A DNA stretch of 62,000 bases from Chrysomallon squamiferum (lineage: Eukaryota > Mollusca > Gastropoda > Neomphalida > Peltospiridae): contig CM022673.1 of assembly GCA_012295275.1 (NCBI GenBank), positions 18,653,810-18,715,809 on the forward strand. The letters run 5' to 3'. The position numbers and the translations under genes are program-made. Below, piece by piece: positions 44,830 through 59,011 of this stretch (positions within the stretch are counted from its first letter, which is position 1; the number at the start of each line of letters is the position of its first letter). Below the pieces are notes generated by a model. The model ran no database searches and was not told the origin of the DNA. It saw nothing but the letters and a program-made list of their open reading frames with translations.

Positions 44830-46570
44830 TCAACAACAACAACAACAATATTAATAATAATAACAGTAATAATTACAGTAAATTATTTTAAAAGAAAGCA
44901 AACAATTCACCACTGACAGTCAAGTTAAATTTTAAAAAAAAGAACAAAGTTTACTGTTAAAATGATTTATTACAAAAAACATTAAGAGCGAAACACTGTA
45001 ATAAATGCATGACAAACAGGAAAGAATACAAGGTAATGACAATTATATAACAGCTCACAAAAGTATGTATGTTATTTCCTCCAGGCTGGTTATAGTCACT
45101 AGAGCATTGTAACAAATTAATTTAAATAATTTTAAATAATTCCTGGGTTCTTTTTCAACAATTTTTTTTATTTTTGTTTGTTTTGTTTGTTTGTTTTTTT
45201 GTTGTTTTTTCAAAACGTATTAATTAAATACTGACATCTACACTGGATTAAAAGATACATACATTCACTCTGATATTAACACAGTAATTGTGATAACTGT
45301 CTTTATTTTGTTACCGAGATTTATGAACTATTTCATTTCAAATATCGCAGATGTGTATGTCCCCTGAAAGTTCCTTGAATGGAGAAGAAACAACTCAAAA
45401 AAAGACAAGTAGAAAATGTAGATAGGTGCATTGGAAAATTGGCAATTCAAATACTTAACAGAAATTACCCAATGCGTTAAATAATTTACAGAAATTGAAT
45501 AAATAAATATTAATTCAATCTGGGTAAAGGGTCAATCTCTGAGTGAGTGGATGTAAATGTATTTTTTTATTTTTATAACAGTTGTAAAATTATATATATA
45601 TATATATATATACATTAAATAAAAATAAATAAATAATAAAAAAATCAAGTTAAATTTAGACTCGTACGTTAATAACATTGTGCTTAATTTTTAATTTTTT
45701 ATTATTATTATTTATTTATTTTTTTATATGAAAGAACAAAAGTTCCTTTTTTCTCCTAAAAAAAAAAAAATAATAATAATAATAAATATTTACAGTGAAA
45801 CATCATAGTGAGTGAACACTGAGAAAAAGAAAAAGAGGTAACATTAATTATATTCTCCAGTTTGAAGAACATTACATTTAATGTAATTCCTGCTATTTTC
45901 CTATTTTAGAACAGAACATTAATTAAAGCTGACGTTAACACGAGTTATCTCCCGCAAGAAAGTAATTGCCACATACACATATTTTGTCAGCTTGATAAAA
46001 AGCAACTAAGAATATTTTATTTTCTAAGTTTTAAATACCTATATGTAGCTTTTGCCATAGACGACACCTCATAAACAGGAATATGTAAATAACCAGACAA
46101 AATACAAAGACTAATTTTTGAAGAGCTGTTTCACAAGATAATAAAATATTAGTGAAAGGTTCTTAAGTCAGGATATGAACAGGAGATGAAAGAATCACAA
46201 AAAGGAAACTAAAAAATTTTATTCTCTAAATAATGAATAATTTATATTGTTATTTCAGTATATCGAAGATGAATCTTTTATTTATTTATTTATTTATTTA
46301 TTTACAGATATTGGAACATCAAGTGGTGAAATGTGAAATGGATACTAGCTTATGAATATGTTTTTCAAATTATAATATATATGTAAAGGGAGTGAAGGCA
46401 GAAAATGAAATAAAATTAAATAAATAAAATAAAATCAACAAAAATTTATAAAATAACAGTGAAATACGAAAAAAATCATTAGGCCTAAGAATAATTTAAA
46501 ATTTTAGTTATGAAAATGAAAAATGTCGACATAATAATTGACAGTAGATTGTGATTAATTTTGGTTAATA
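44521..46570. other. AT-rich flank right of the hAT remnant
   Basis: Contains (AAT)n at about 44770-44826, an AT dinucleotide run at about 45590-45612 and several A/T homopolymers. No coding region is supported. Confidence 0.6.
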
Positions 46571-46599
46571 ACCAAATCTTTTTTTTTTTTTTTTTTTGT

Positions 46600-47065
46600 C
46601 CCGTCTCGTATGTAGTTTCTGTGCTGTGTATGTGTATATATATGTGTGTATGTCATGTGGTATGTGTCCTGTGGTGTGTTGTTTTGAATGCTGTGGTGTG
46701 ATCTGTTATGAGTCTTGTTCTGTATGGTGTGTGTAATGTATGTAGTATACGTTTGTTGTTGTTGCATGTTTGTGTTTTGTCCGATACCATCTATCTAATG
46801 TATGTATTGTATATGTTCGTTGTTTTTGCATGTCTGTGTTTTTGTCTGGTATTTTCTGTGTGTATGCTGTGTCCCGTGTTGTTTTCTGTTTTGTCATGTC
46901 TGGTGTGTAGCCTATGTGTATGTGTGTGTGTGTGTGTGTGTGTGTCTTTATTTGTGTAACTATCCGGCGTGATATTTTGAGTGCTTTGTTCAATATGGTG
47001 TGTGCATTGTGCGTATTGTATATGTCTGTTGTCGTATTATGTGTCTGTTTTCCATCCGGTGTGAT
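46600..47065. repeat. TG-rich satellite-like block, right inverted arm
   Basis: The reverse complement of this block resembles 41990-43170. For example, the complement of the TGTGTTGTTTTGAATGCTGT segment matches ACAGCTTCCAAAACAACACA near 42057, with similar flanks including a shared CACATACCACAT motif. It thus forms an inverted pair about 3.5 kb apart around the hAT remnant. Confidence 0.65.
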
Positions 47066-48022
47066 ACTACGTCATGTACGATGTGCTACGATGCATGTGT
47101 TGTTTGGTGGGTTGTTTTTTCTTGTGCTCACCACACAGGCACCAAATAGAATAGGGTCAGTTCTTAAAAATACGTAACTGAAAGTCCGAAAATAAAGCGA
47201 AACAGGGAAATAGGTAAAAATCACAATTGAACAGTAGAAGAAAAAAAACCCAGAACGATCGATAACGCTGAATATATTATTAAATTGAAACATTTAGACC
47301 TTCTTCTTTCACATTCTGCCTTATATTTTACAAATAACCTCTGTATTTATTGTTTAACAGACATCTCAAGTGAAGTGGTAGTGAAAAATGTATTCCTTAG
47401 GAAAGACAACTCTATATGGTCGCCTGCAATAGTAAACAAGAAAATCCCCTATTCATAAACCACAACTCGTACTCGGGAGTTATCTCATATTCATCCATCA
47501 ATTAGAACAGGCCTCTTAACATAATATTAAATTCAGTGAATCTACCTCTGTTAAGGTCTTTATTACATATATAATATAAATTTGATAAATATATGTCTTG
47601 AAATAAGTCTTAAGGATGACCTTTTTTATAAAAAAAAATCTCAAAATACCGATACATGGAAAATGGATTTTTAAATGCAGTATCTTTTACACTATTATAG
47701 ATATCTTCAGAATTGTTTTGTCTTTTTTATTATTATTATTGTTGTTCTCTTTTTTATATATATTTGGGATTGGTTTTCTTTTAATTGGTATAAAATACAT
47801 CTTCATTTGACAGTTTTAAAAATATATATTATTATATATATCTCATTATATGCGTTAGCATTGCTGCATAAAGTTAAACCTGATGAAATGTTTCAAAATA
47901 ACTTTCTAGTACGAATTAAGTTCGAACCGAAGTACCACTGTTTTATATGAAAACATATACACATGACAGAGTTGATGTCATAAAGTGATATCTAGCGAAT
48001 CGTCGCATGCGTTGACAGTAGA
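47066..48022. other. Intergenic, left of PSTPIP-like gene
   Basis: AT-rich, with no gene seen. The last 120 bases, from about 47990, become GC-richer and form the likely promoter of the next gene. Confidence 0.6.
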
Positions 48023-48030
48023 TCACGTGA
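48023..48030. promoter_or_regulatory. Palindromic E-box TCACGTGA
   Basis: TCACGTGA lies 87 bases before the ATG of the PSTPIP-like gene in a GC-richer, TATA-less stretch. This octamer is the preferred site of MiT/TFE-type bHLH-zip factors. Use here is inferred from position. Confidence 0.4.
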
Positions 48031-48116
48031 TGGTCAAACATCATCGCAGGAGGAACAGTCGAGCAAACTCGTAAAACTTCCGGGTTTGTGTAGTTGTCCC
48101 GTTTCGATCAATCGAT

Positions 48117-49942
48117 ATGCCCCGGTTAACACAATTTTCCGATGCTTTTTGGGTAAGTTAAAACTATTTTACGTGATAGTTATATTGAAAAAATCGTTCA
48201 TAACAGAAAAATTAATTTTCTTTGCCTTTTAAATGTGTTCAAATTGGACTTTTAAAACAACCTACAGTCACTGATTCAAAGAAACTAACTTTTCAAGTAA
48301 TAAGTTTGAATGTTGTGCTTTTGGTATTTATTATTTAATATTTTCAGTAATATTAAAACATATGCCAAACGAAAAATAATTAAAACTTACGAAATTTGTT
48401 TGTTATATTTTTTTCTCTCTTTATTATTTAACCTGACCTAAATATATAAATATTCAAGTCAGTATTATGAGTATACTGTATAGCATCACTTTATAATTAT
48501 AACATTTGAAACAAGGATGTTGCAATTGAAGAGGTGATTTATAAAGAGGAAGTTACATATTAAATAATAATAACTGCAGTTTATAACTATGCCATTATTT
48601 TCAATACTTTTTTTAAAAAGAAGTAATATTAATTTGAGAAAAAAGTTATTAAACTTTATGCTGTTGTATATGTTTTGTTTTTGTTTTTAATTTGGAATGT
48701 TTTTAATTAATTTATTAGTTTTTATGAACTCTTAATTTTTTTCATAAAACCTAACTTAATGTTTAAAATAAATAAATATATATAGGCCTATATATATTGT
48801 AGAATTATAGTTATTTTATTACCTTTTATCACATTATTTATTTATTTATTTATTTACTTATTATGAATAAAAAAAGGGCTCGGAATTTACAAGCACAGCT
48901 GGATTAGATGCTCTTATCCAGCGAATGTCCGATGGCAAGAAGATGTCTAGAGAACTTGAAGACTATTTACGTCAACGGTATTAAATCATTTCTCTGTATC
49001 AGTCTTTTGTTAAGTGCATTTAAGTTAGAAGTACTAGCAATTCATATTTCCATTACAAAAACAGTGATGTTCCAGATTTTCTTACCATGAAAAGTTACAG
49101 GTGAACATTTTATCACAGAACAGGATGAATATTAATTGTGGTATTACTGGTTCTGACTTACAATACTGGTCATAAATATAATTAAAAGTACTGATAAATA
49201 TACAGCTTGTAAGATATTAATTTAAAGGTGGTAAACAACTGAATATTATTTGTGAGAAATGTCAAACAATCTGATCTTTCTGCTTGTAACCAGATGATTT
49301 GGTTCAGAGCATGTTAGGAATGTTTGCTGGTGACAATATGGATTTCTGGATGTAACTGAAAGAAAAGAAAATGTATGTTAAGTTAACCAAAGCAATTACA
49401 TTTTATTATATCATCAAAGTCCAATATAGTGAAGCCACCAACACTTGCTTTGTCAACAAAAATGTTGAAAATGTTGTATAACCAATTACTAGTGTGTTAA
49501 TGTATTAAACTAAGATAAGTAACAGCTTTAGAATTAAAATATGTTTGCTTAAAAATAGCTGTTGCACACATTTTAAATATTTTTGTTATTTCACAAATCT
49601 AATATATAAGTTACTACAAAAAAAAACACACCAAAAAGTGAGAGAAAGAGTTATAGTATATAACATAATAACAATTAAGTAATTATAAAATATATCTTTG
49701 TAAAACAAACATGCCAAACATTTATGTTGACATCCACGTCAGCATTTGAAATTCATTAAATAGAAGTTCAAACTGGTATCAAAAATGTATGTTTTTGGTT
49801 TTACAGTGCAAAAATAGAACATTCATACAGCCAAGACCTCATAAAGCTTTACAAATCAATGAAGATGAGAGAAGTGATTGGGTAATTTAATTGCTTTTCA
49901 TACCTAATTTTAAGTTATTACACAGTACTGAAAATAATAATA

Positions 49943-49983
<41 letters not shown>

Positions 49984-52900
49984 TATTATTATAGTCATCT
50001 TCACCTGTCATTAAAGTATTTTATTAATTTAATACAAGTTATGGAACTGATTTTCTGTTGAAGTAGTAAAACAAAATTTGGATTGATCTACATTTCAGGA
50101 CGCTTGAGAAAAGCTGGAACTGTTTGAAAGCAGAAATAGAAAAGATGGCTGCGGCTCACATCAAGGCAGAAGCTTCCTTTCAGAAATACTATGAAGATCT
50201 GAAGAAATTTGATGATGGCCAAATTATGAAAAAGAAAAATGTAATAATCTCATCTTTTTATGTCTCTTGCCCTGCTCACTTCACGGTGTATATAGTAGTG
50301 ATACAAACCTGTTGAAAGAATCATTTAAGATAAAGTATGCCTGTTTTGTTCTTTTCCTTTCATGAAAAACGCCTTCTTTAATACTCTGATAACAATAATT
50401 GGCATTTGTATGCCTTTGTTTTTATAATATTAACTCTTTGAACTATTTGACCTGGATTTTCTGGCATTGTATAGAGAGAGAGTTAAGTTTTGTGTTAATT
50501 AAAAAAGGATGGTTTAATATTTGACATTACTGTCATCCAGAATATGGAAATAAATACAGTAAAGTAAACTAAAAATGTCTTCATTTTTAAACACGTTTGC
50601 TGAAATATATCTTGTAAAATAAATTTTGTTCTTCCTAATTGTATAGCTTGAAGAAACTATGAGAAAATACCAGCAGAATAAGAATAGCCTGTACTCCAAG
50701 TGCATGTCTGTAAGTATAACTGAGTAATCACCATTTACTAGCAAAAAATATATTAAAGAAGTGAAATAGAATAAAGATTTCTGCTAGTTAATTAAACTTA
50801 GAATTGTTAGAATATAATTGCTTTAGTCAGTGTTTCATATTCTCTAAAATCTGAATAACAATAAGTATAACATATTTTGTAATTTTTTAGTTTGAAACAG
50901 TCACTTTGTAGGACAACAAAACACATTATAAATACATAATGTTAATGTCAGTAATATTTCTTATTTAAATCTCTGTGGTATATCAGTAGTTTTTGTTAAA
51001 CCTTTCAGGAAATGAGGCTGTGCATGACAAAATTAATTATTTTCATTATTTTATTTCAGATTACAATCTCTGATGTAAATTTTAATTAATTAATACTCAA
51101 TTTATGCATTTTAAATTATTCCCTTTTTTATGATGATATAAAAATATGAAAAGTAATAATAATACTACTATTGCTGACTGAAAAACAGAAACAAATTCTT
51201 ATAAATGGGCTTTTTTGTGTTTTGTTGCTTCTGTTTTTGAATTGTTAAATGCTAATACATTGATACTACAACTGAAAATATACAACATGTTATAACATTA
51301 CTCATCCATTATTTTTTAACAATATTAAAATAATAATTTGAAACTTTATATAAAGTGCATTGCATCAAGTGTTTTGTTATAAATCTGTGGTGTATTTTTT
51401 ATATTTTTATTATTTTGTGTTTGTTTGTTTTCAGAGTAAGAAGAATTATGTACAGAAATGTCAGGAACGTGATGCAGCTAAAAATCAGTACGAAGCAAAC
51501 CACCAGTCGGTTACAATCACTGCTAAAGACTTGGACAAAGTAACTGGAATTTTAAAATTGTCATAATTTAACATTCACAGGTTTTAAACACTAATGATCA
51601 AAATATGGCACGTTTTCAATTCATTACCTTCATGTTATATTTTCTTTTGTATGATAGTAACAGTAGTTTTGTTAGAAAATTCATTGTAAAATTAAAACAA
51701 TAAAATATTCTTTAATTTACTTTGAACCAGTGTTTAATCAACTGAAAAATTATGGTCACATGAAATAAAATTTAATAACAAACAGATTTTTCAAATTGTT
51801 AATGCTCTGTTACATTTCTGAAATCTGATTATTTTTTTATTTATTTATTTATTTATTAGTTACGAGTAAAGAAGGAGAAAGCAGATGAAGAGAAAAACAA
51901 AGCAGGTAAAACTGTTTAAAATACAAACTGTTAATTTTGTTAATAAATATAGATAAATTAGAGATAAACTGATATTAGTGATCAATAATCTGATTAAAAC
52001 AATTCTACACAAACAGTTGTGGCAGCATATGGTTTCTACTCAAAAATGGATTTTATAGAGATATGCTAAGATACAAATATGTATTCAGTAAGCAGAAAAC
52101 TAACATGATGGCTGTACTGTTTTCAGATACAGCGTATCGCAATTTGCTGGATACTTTAGAAAATGCCAGAATAGAGTGGGAGAAAGCAATGGACATTACT
52201 TGTGAGGTATTTTATCTTTTTTGTTGTTTTTCTTAAAGTAAAGCATCAAACTCTACAGAGGAATGGTAAACAAAGAAAACCTAGTTAAAAATAAATTTAA
52301 ATACAGTACAAAAAAAAATATAATATTTGGAAAATTATTATTATTACTTTTTTTAGTTCTTTTTTTTGCAATTGTTTTAATAGATTAGCTTGTGTAGATA
52401 TCAATATCAGTTTTACTATTTTCATAACTATTTCACAGCTGTATTTATATAAGGATACTGATAACCAGAGCAGTGTAACATAAAAAGTGTATGTTTATAA
52501 AGATTAATTATTAAAAGTGACTTCTATTTAACTATATATTTGAATGTTGGTACATTAAGAAAATTGTGTTTCAGGAATTCCAGAGAATGGAGGAGGCTCG
52601 TATTTCTTTCATGAGGGAGTACATGTGGATGGCAACAAACATTGACTCATTAAAAGCAGTTTTGCTTGATGAGGTATCCATTTTATATAACAGTCCATTA
52701 TTTGTGTGCCAAAGATATATACAAGTTCGTAATATTAGAATGTAAATCATTAAAATCTCTGAAATGTTTAATATTTGAAAACAGTCACACATTATTACTG
52801 TGAGTGTCATTTTAAACTATCAAAAAATGGTTTGTATTAAAAAAGTAAACAAAGGCTATTTAAGGAATGATATTAAACTGCTCCTCAGTTTATGTTTTTA

Positions 52901-55900
52901 TCAAAAACTGCTATTGCACATTTACAATGAGATGAATTATTATGCATTCATGTGAAATGAATTATTCAATATCAGCTGTAAAACTCATATGTACTTTTTT
53001 CTTTGCTTCCTGGATTAAGTTTTAAGAAAAGAAAAACAGGTAAAAAAATGTGAGCAAAATTTACGTATATGTATGTATTTTGTTCTGTTTTGTATTGTGT
53101 CATCTAAAACATCACTGTTTTTGTGCTTGGAATTTCATGTCTGCAGTAGACAAATTAATTCAGTTCTTTTTAGCATGACGATAGTTTTACAGTGCACAGT
53201 GAAAAATAAATCAGAAAATAAGTTAGTAACATTGTTTGAGTTCACTTCAGTATGTAACTTTTTAAATTGAGTTTAATATCAAATTATAAATTTAATCATG
53301 TTTGGAAGGAACGTCGATTAACAATTTAAATACCGATATTTATACTACATGTATGTTGTTATAATTTATTTAATAATACATATACTGAAATATAAAAATA
53401 TATCTTTATATCCATCCATATGTATATCTGTGTGTGTGAAATAACAACAGATGAATACATACAGAGAGACATATATGGATATATGGAAGTATATACATGT
53501 ATGTATGGATGGATGGATGGATGTAAGGATGTACAGGTATGGATGGATGGATGGATGTAAGGATGTACAGGTATGTATAAACGGATGGATGGATGTAAGG
53601 ATGTATAGGTATGTATGGATGGATGTAAGGATGTACAGGTATGTATAGATGGATGGATGGATGGATGTAAGGATGTACAGGTATGTATGGATGGATGGAT
53701 GGATGTACAGGTATGGATGGATGTAAGGATGTACAGGTATGTATGGATGGATGGATGGATGTACAGGTATGGATGGATGTAAGAATGTACAGGTATGTAT
53801 GGATGGATGGATGGATGTAAGTATGTACAGGTATGTATAGACGGATGGATGTAAGGATGTACAGGTATGTATGGATGGATGGATGGATGGGTACAGGGAT
53901 GGATGGATGTAAGGATGTACAGGTATGTATGGATGGATGGATGGATGGATGTACAGGTATGTATGGATGGATGGATGGATGGATGTACAGGTATGTATGG
54001 ATGGATGTAAGGATGTACAGGTATGTATGGATGGATGGATGGATGGATGTACAGGTATGTATGGATGGATGTAAGGATGTACAGGTATGTATGGATGGAT
54101 GGATGTAAGGATGTACAGGTATGTATGGATGGATGGATGTAAGGATGTACAGGTATGTATGGATGGGATGGATGGATGGATGGATGGATGTAAGGATGTA
54201 CATGTATGTATGGATGGATGGATGGATGGATGGATGGATGGATGTACAGGTATGTATGGATGGATGTAAGGATGTACAGGTATGTATGGATGGATGTACA
54301 GGTATGTATGGATGGATGGATGAAAGGATGTACAGGTATGGATGGATGTAAGGATGTACAGGTATGTTGTTGTTTTGAGATATGAGTTGATGCACAACAG
54401 TTGTTTTTAATTCATTGACTAATCACTTTTATTTCTTACAGTTAATCTTACAAAAGGTCACTGACAGCTGTTTTATTTTATTTTATTTCATTTTATTTAT
54501 AGTCACTGTTAACATAATATATTTAATATTAATGTAATTTTAATTTGAATTATTAATCATAAATTATTTGAAACCCAAACAGCAGTTGTTACCGTTCATG
54601 TTAACTGTGGTGGATTTTTTTATTGTTTTTTGTTTTTATTTATTGTTTTCATAATCTAATGAGAATTATTTGTATTGTCATGAACAAAAAGATGTATAAT
54701 AATTTACTGTTACAGTCCTCTGAGAATATTCGACTGGTTCTAGAAACCTGTCAGATAGAGGAAGACATTTCACTTTTCATTGAAAAGTTCATGACGGGGC
54801 AAGAGAGACCAGGTAACACAAACACTCAACAAGTATTTGAATACAAACTGTTTATATTTGTTTCAGATAATTCCTTTTTATATTACTAATAAACAAAGAT
54901 ATAAAAAAATATATACATTTAGGTATTTTCCACTTATTCAGTAGATAATTTTGAAATGTGAAATAAAAAATGAAACAAAATAACTTTACGTTTGCTCTAA
55001 ACTTAGTTCATTAGCAGTTGTTGCTACTGTTTATATATTTATTGACTAAAATTACATTGGCTCATTTAAATTTTATTACTGGTATTTTTAATTATTATTT
55101 TTTGGTATTTTTTCAGAAAAAATTGAATATGAAGATTTTTATGCCAACAGTTCCATGGACTACAATGGTAAACCACATACACATGTAAACCCTAAGAGAG
55201 CCCCACAACCTCTTCCATCACAGTTATCTAGACCACAACCTCCAAGGTCTCGACCTCCAGATGCCAGAATGGCAGAAGGTAATATTGTTGATAAATAAAA
55301 GAACTGAAATTAGATGAAGCTGAAAATAGAGAACAGATCATTTGAAAATGTTGGACCTAAATATATGTATAGTGAATATATTCTTGTTTTTCAGTGATTT
55401 TGTTTTTATTTTCAGCTAGGTCTCAGAAATATGATTGGTTTATTTTTATAGATGTGTATATTTTCTGATTGATAGCTATGATATAATATAGATAAACTAT
55501 TATTGTAACAAATAGGTATGTGGATAAAACAAGTTAGAAGTTGAAATCACTTTTCTTTTCTTTCTTCAGATTCTTTATATAGCACTGTAGATAACAATGG
55601 TAAGTTTTATTACTGTTTTTTCCATAACTAAATAAACTTTCACATGATAAATCAAACAATAAATAAATAATTAGTAGTAAAGAACCATGTCAAATTTTAG
55701 TTAACATTTAATATCTTGTAGTTCATTTAATTTATTATTAGCTGCAATGTTAAAAATAAATAGATGATAATAATAAAGTAATTAAAGAGATGTTTTTTGT
55801 TTTTTAATGAAGTAACAATGTCTTTGTGTGGCATGTTTCAGATCCAATGTATTTTACTGTGGAGAAGTCTGGTAAGCAGCAATATGTGTGAACATGGTGT

Positions 55901-57919
55901 GAGGTGTATAGAAAGTAGATTATTTCATAATGTAGTGTTTGTAAGCCTTGCCAGATGCTGAATTAGTGCATCTTTTCAGTCATTCATGTGTGGAAACAAT
56001 AGTAATTAGTATAACTAATTAACTGTTACTTTCTAGTAATTAATACAGTGGGTATTATTACTTTTAACTAAAGATTTCAGTTCAAATGTCAACTGATGTT
56101 TTATCATTCAGTTTTTGTTTTTAATGTTGTCGTTGTTGTTGTTGTTATTAAGTATTTCTTTGAAATAAGTTGAAATATTGTTCTGATTATTGATTTTGAC
56201 TCTTATTCATCAATCCTTGAGACACTTTTACATCATGTGAGCACTTTTAGAAATTTTTAGTTCTGGTTTATGGAATATTAAATATACTTCATTAACAAAC
56301 ACTAACAGAAAATAACAGGTTGATTTATTTAGTCCCTCAATTTTTTATTTATTTATATTTTTTTTATCTCTTCCTTCCTTTCTTTAATTATTTATTTATT
56401 TACTTACTTACTTATTTATTACCCCAGTGTTTATTCTTTTTTCTTGATTTTTTTCATTTTTATTTTTTGAATGTTTTTCTGACTTCATCTTTTTTCATTG
56501 ATGTATTTTAACTGATTTTTGTCATTGTTTAAATTTGTGTGTTAATTTCTGAAGGAGCTATATGGCCTCATGATACACTGATGTTAATGTTTTTTATCAG
56601 AACGTTTCCAACTTCAACTTAGTAAACGTCTTTTCAGTATTAATTTGGAGCTATTTTGAAGGGGATTTGTTTTTATTTATTTTCATTGTTTTGTTGTTGT
56701 TGTTTCTTTATTTATTTTTTTATTTTTCATTCTTTTTCATTTATTTTTTTGCTTAATTATTTATTTATTTTGTTGAGAGGGATAGGGGTGTGTTTCAGTA
56801 TCTTAATTAAATTGTAGTGGCATATAAATATTTTTGTCCCAAATTTTACCAAAGAAAATAAATTCTTTACTGAAATTACCTGAGATATATCATTCTAAAA
56901 TTCCATCACAAATTTAAAAATATTAATTAAATGCATAGCCAAAACATATTGTCCAGCATAATGAGGATTTATAATACCATTACAGATTAACCACATAGAT
57001 AAAATCTATCTCCAGTCAAAATGTGAAAACTTAGGGCTTGTTATAGCATTCCTGTTCAACCAGTTTATAACACTGCTGCATCTCTCTTTTACTGTTGTGC
57101 CTGCACTCTCTATAGCAAGCACTTCATCCACAGATGCCAGTATTCCCATGGATGTTGAAATTCAAAACCGGTCACTGGAGAGGAGGGAAGATACAGTTGT
57201 CTCCCCTATGTTGTACTCCGGTATGTTCACTGTGATTCATCCATATGTAGCGCAGGTATATTTTAACATGTTTAACTTCTAACACTTGTGTTTCCTTGCA
57301 TGTCACCAGCTTCTGTATTTATAGCTCTTTCAGAGCCAAACTTAACATTAATTTGTTTTTATACTTGGTTTATTTCACACTGTTATTGTTCTCTTTTTTG
57401 TTGGTGCTTGGTTTTGAATTTTTCAAAATATTGATTTTTTTAAAAATCATTTTTCAAACCACAGTTTATTTTAAAGTGGATGAAAATTATAATCTTACTG
57501 ATTATTAATATTTTATATATTAACAAAAGTAATGAAAGGACAGATACTGAATCTATCATCAGAGCATAAGTGTATTAAACTGCTGGATTATTGGCCAGTT
57601 TTAATGCTTTTTATCAAATATCACAATTAATATTTCAAATAATGTTCACACCAAGAGATTTCAATATTAACATTTTGTATACAGTCAAAATATTTAAAAT
57701 ACAGCAAGTGGTGATTTTAATTTACCTTTTATAATTCAGTTAAAATAGAATTAGATGTTTTCTGGGGTTTTTGATAATAATATTGTTATCTTATTTTGGT
57801 TTATTTTGGTTTATTTTGATTTATTGGTTCATTGTATCAGATAGAAGTAAACAAACACATCATTCAGTTACATCTTACAACGATACAAATGCACACATAT
57901 TTATGTTCATACACGTGTA

Positions 57920-57959
<40 letters not shown>

Positions 57960-58550
57960 CATACACATACATACACACACAAATATGCACAGACACAGAT
58001 ACAATACTCACATTTTCACACATAAACATAAACACAATTACTTCTAAATTAATTTTATATATATTTTTTGACAATTTTAAACATTTTTGCTTATTAATAC
58101 ATTTCTTAATCCTATCCTTTATATTTGTGTTTATCCATACTTTATGAAATGCAGGACTTTTTATACATTATGTTTAGCTCAATAACAAAAAATGTTGTTT
58201 TAATTTTCACCATGTTTATTTTTAATCATTTGCTTTAAGTCTGAAGTACTGATTTGAAATAAAAGTTATTTATGAAGACACACACACATATACATACACA
58301 CAAATATTATTTTAATGTTATTTTGTGTTTAATTTTATTTTACTTATCCAATGATGAAAATACTCTTGTTTAATAACAATTCTTGTTCAATTCACTAAAT
58401 TTTATCCAATTACATTTTTCTATAAAAAGAAATTATTGATAGATTTGCCATATATTAATTTTTTTCATAGAAAAAAAATCAACATTTCATAATTAAATGC
58501 TTCTGAAAAACTAAATGCAGACAATATAATTTATTCATTAAATGTATAGT

Positions 58551-58614
<64 letters not shown>

Positions 58615-59011
58615 GGAATATAAATATCACAGTATTTATTTCAATCGCTTTTATTATTTATTTTAAATTAATTGACTCCCAACAAATCAGACTGTAATTT
58701 TAAGATTCTTTTTCTCTATTCATTTATCTAATGAATTTTTTTTTTTTTTTTTAATTATTATTTATTTCTAAGAATACACATTTAAATTTGATGCTCCACT
58801 TATTATGACTTTTGTTGTTTTACAGAACGTCTCTGAGTTGACTGTAACCACAGGATCCAAGGTGAAATTGGTTCGCAGAATGAAGAATGGATTTATTCAG
58901 GTAGTTGAGCAGGGAACAACAAAATATGGGCTTATTCCAGAAAGGGTCGTGCAGAAGTGTCAAGAAGCCCAGTCACAAGACGACAACACTCTGTTAATTG
59001 ACTTCTCATGA
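48117..59011 (+). CDS. PSTPIP1: PSTPIP-like F-BAR and SH3 protein
   Basis: Fifteen coding exons with consistent phases: 48117-48152, 48877-48977, 49807-49881, 50099-50240, 50647-50709, 51435-51539, 51860-51905, 52127-52206, 52575-52673, 54716-54812, 55117-55278, 55570-55599, 55842-55871, 57116-57255, 58826-59011; 463 residues. The start [12 protein letters not shown] matches the PSTPIP1/2 start pattern. Residues about 5-265 are an F-BAR domain ([33 protein letters not shown]), which binds curved membrane as a dimer. Residues about 300-333 are proline-rich, 336-355 hold two tyrosine motifs (SLYSTV, PMYFTV), and about 390-445 form an SH3 domain split by the last intron. Vertebrate PSTPIP1 has 416 residues and links PEST phosphatases and WASP to actin. 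The start is preceded by a GC-richer promoter. Family assignment is firm; orthology to PSTPIP1 rather than a PSTPIP1/2 ancestor is inferred. Confidence 0.9.
53480..54370. repeat. GGAT-type minisatellite in PSTPIP-like intron 9
   Basis: Blocks of GGATGGATGGATG alternate with GTAAGGATGTACAGGTATGTAT, giving units of variable length (roughly 20-45 bases) because the GGAT count changes. It yields long His/Pro/Ile-rich and Met/Asp/Gly-rich open frames on the two strands, which are not genes. Confidence 0.95.
57935..57959. repeat. (AT)n microsatellite in the last PSTPIP-like intron
   Basis: AT repeat following a short GT run and followed by CATACACA repeats; an (AAT)n run of about 64 bases lies at 58551-58614 in the same intron. 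Confidence 0.9.

Noticed and set aside
53366-54397. Minus-strand open frames of over 300 residues rich in His, Pro, Ile and Tyr
   Set aside because: These translate the GGAT/GTACAG minisatellite in a PSTPIP-like intron. Two overlapping frames are open, as expected for a stop-poor repeat.
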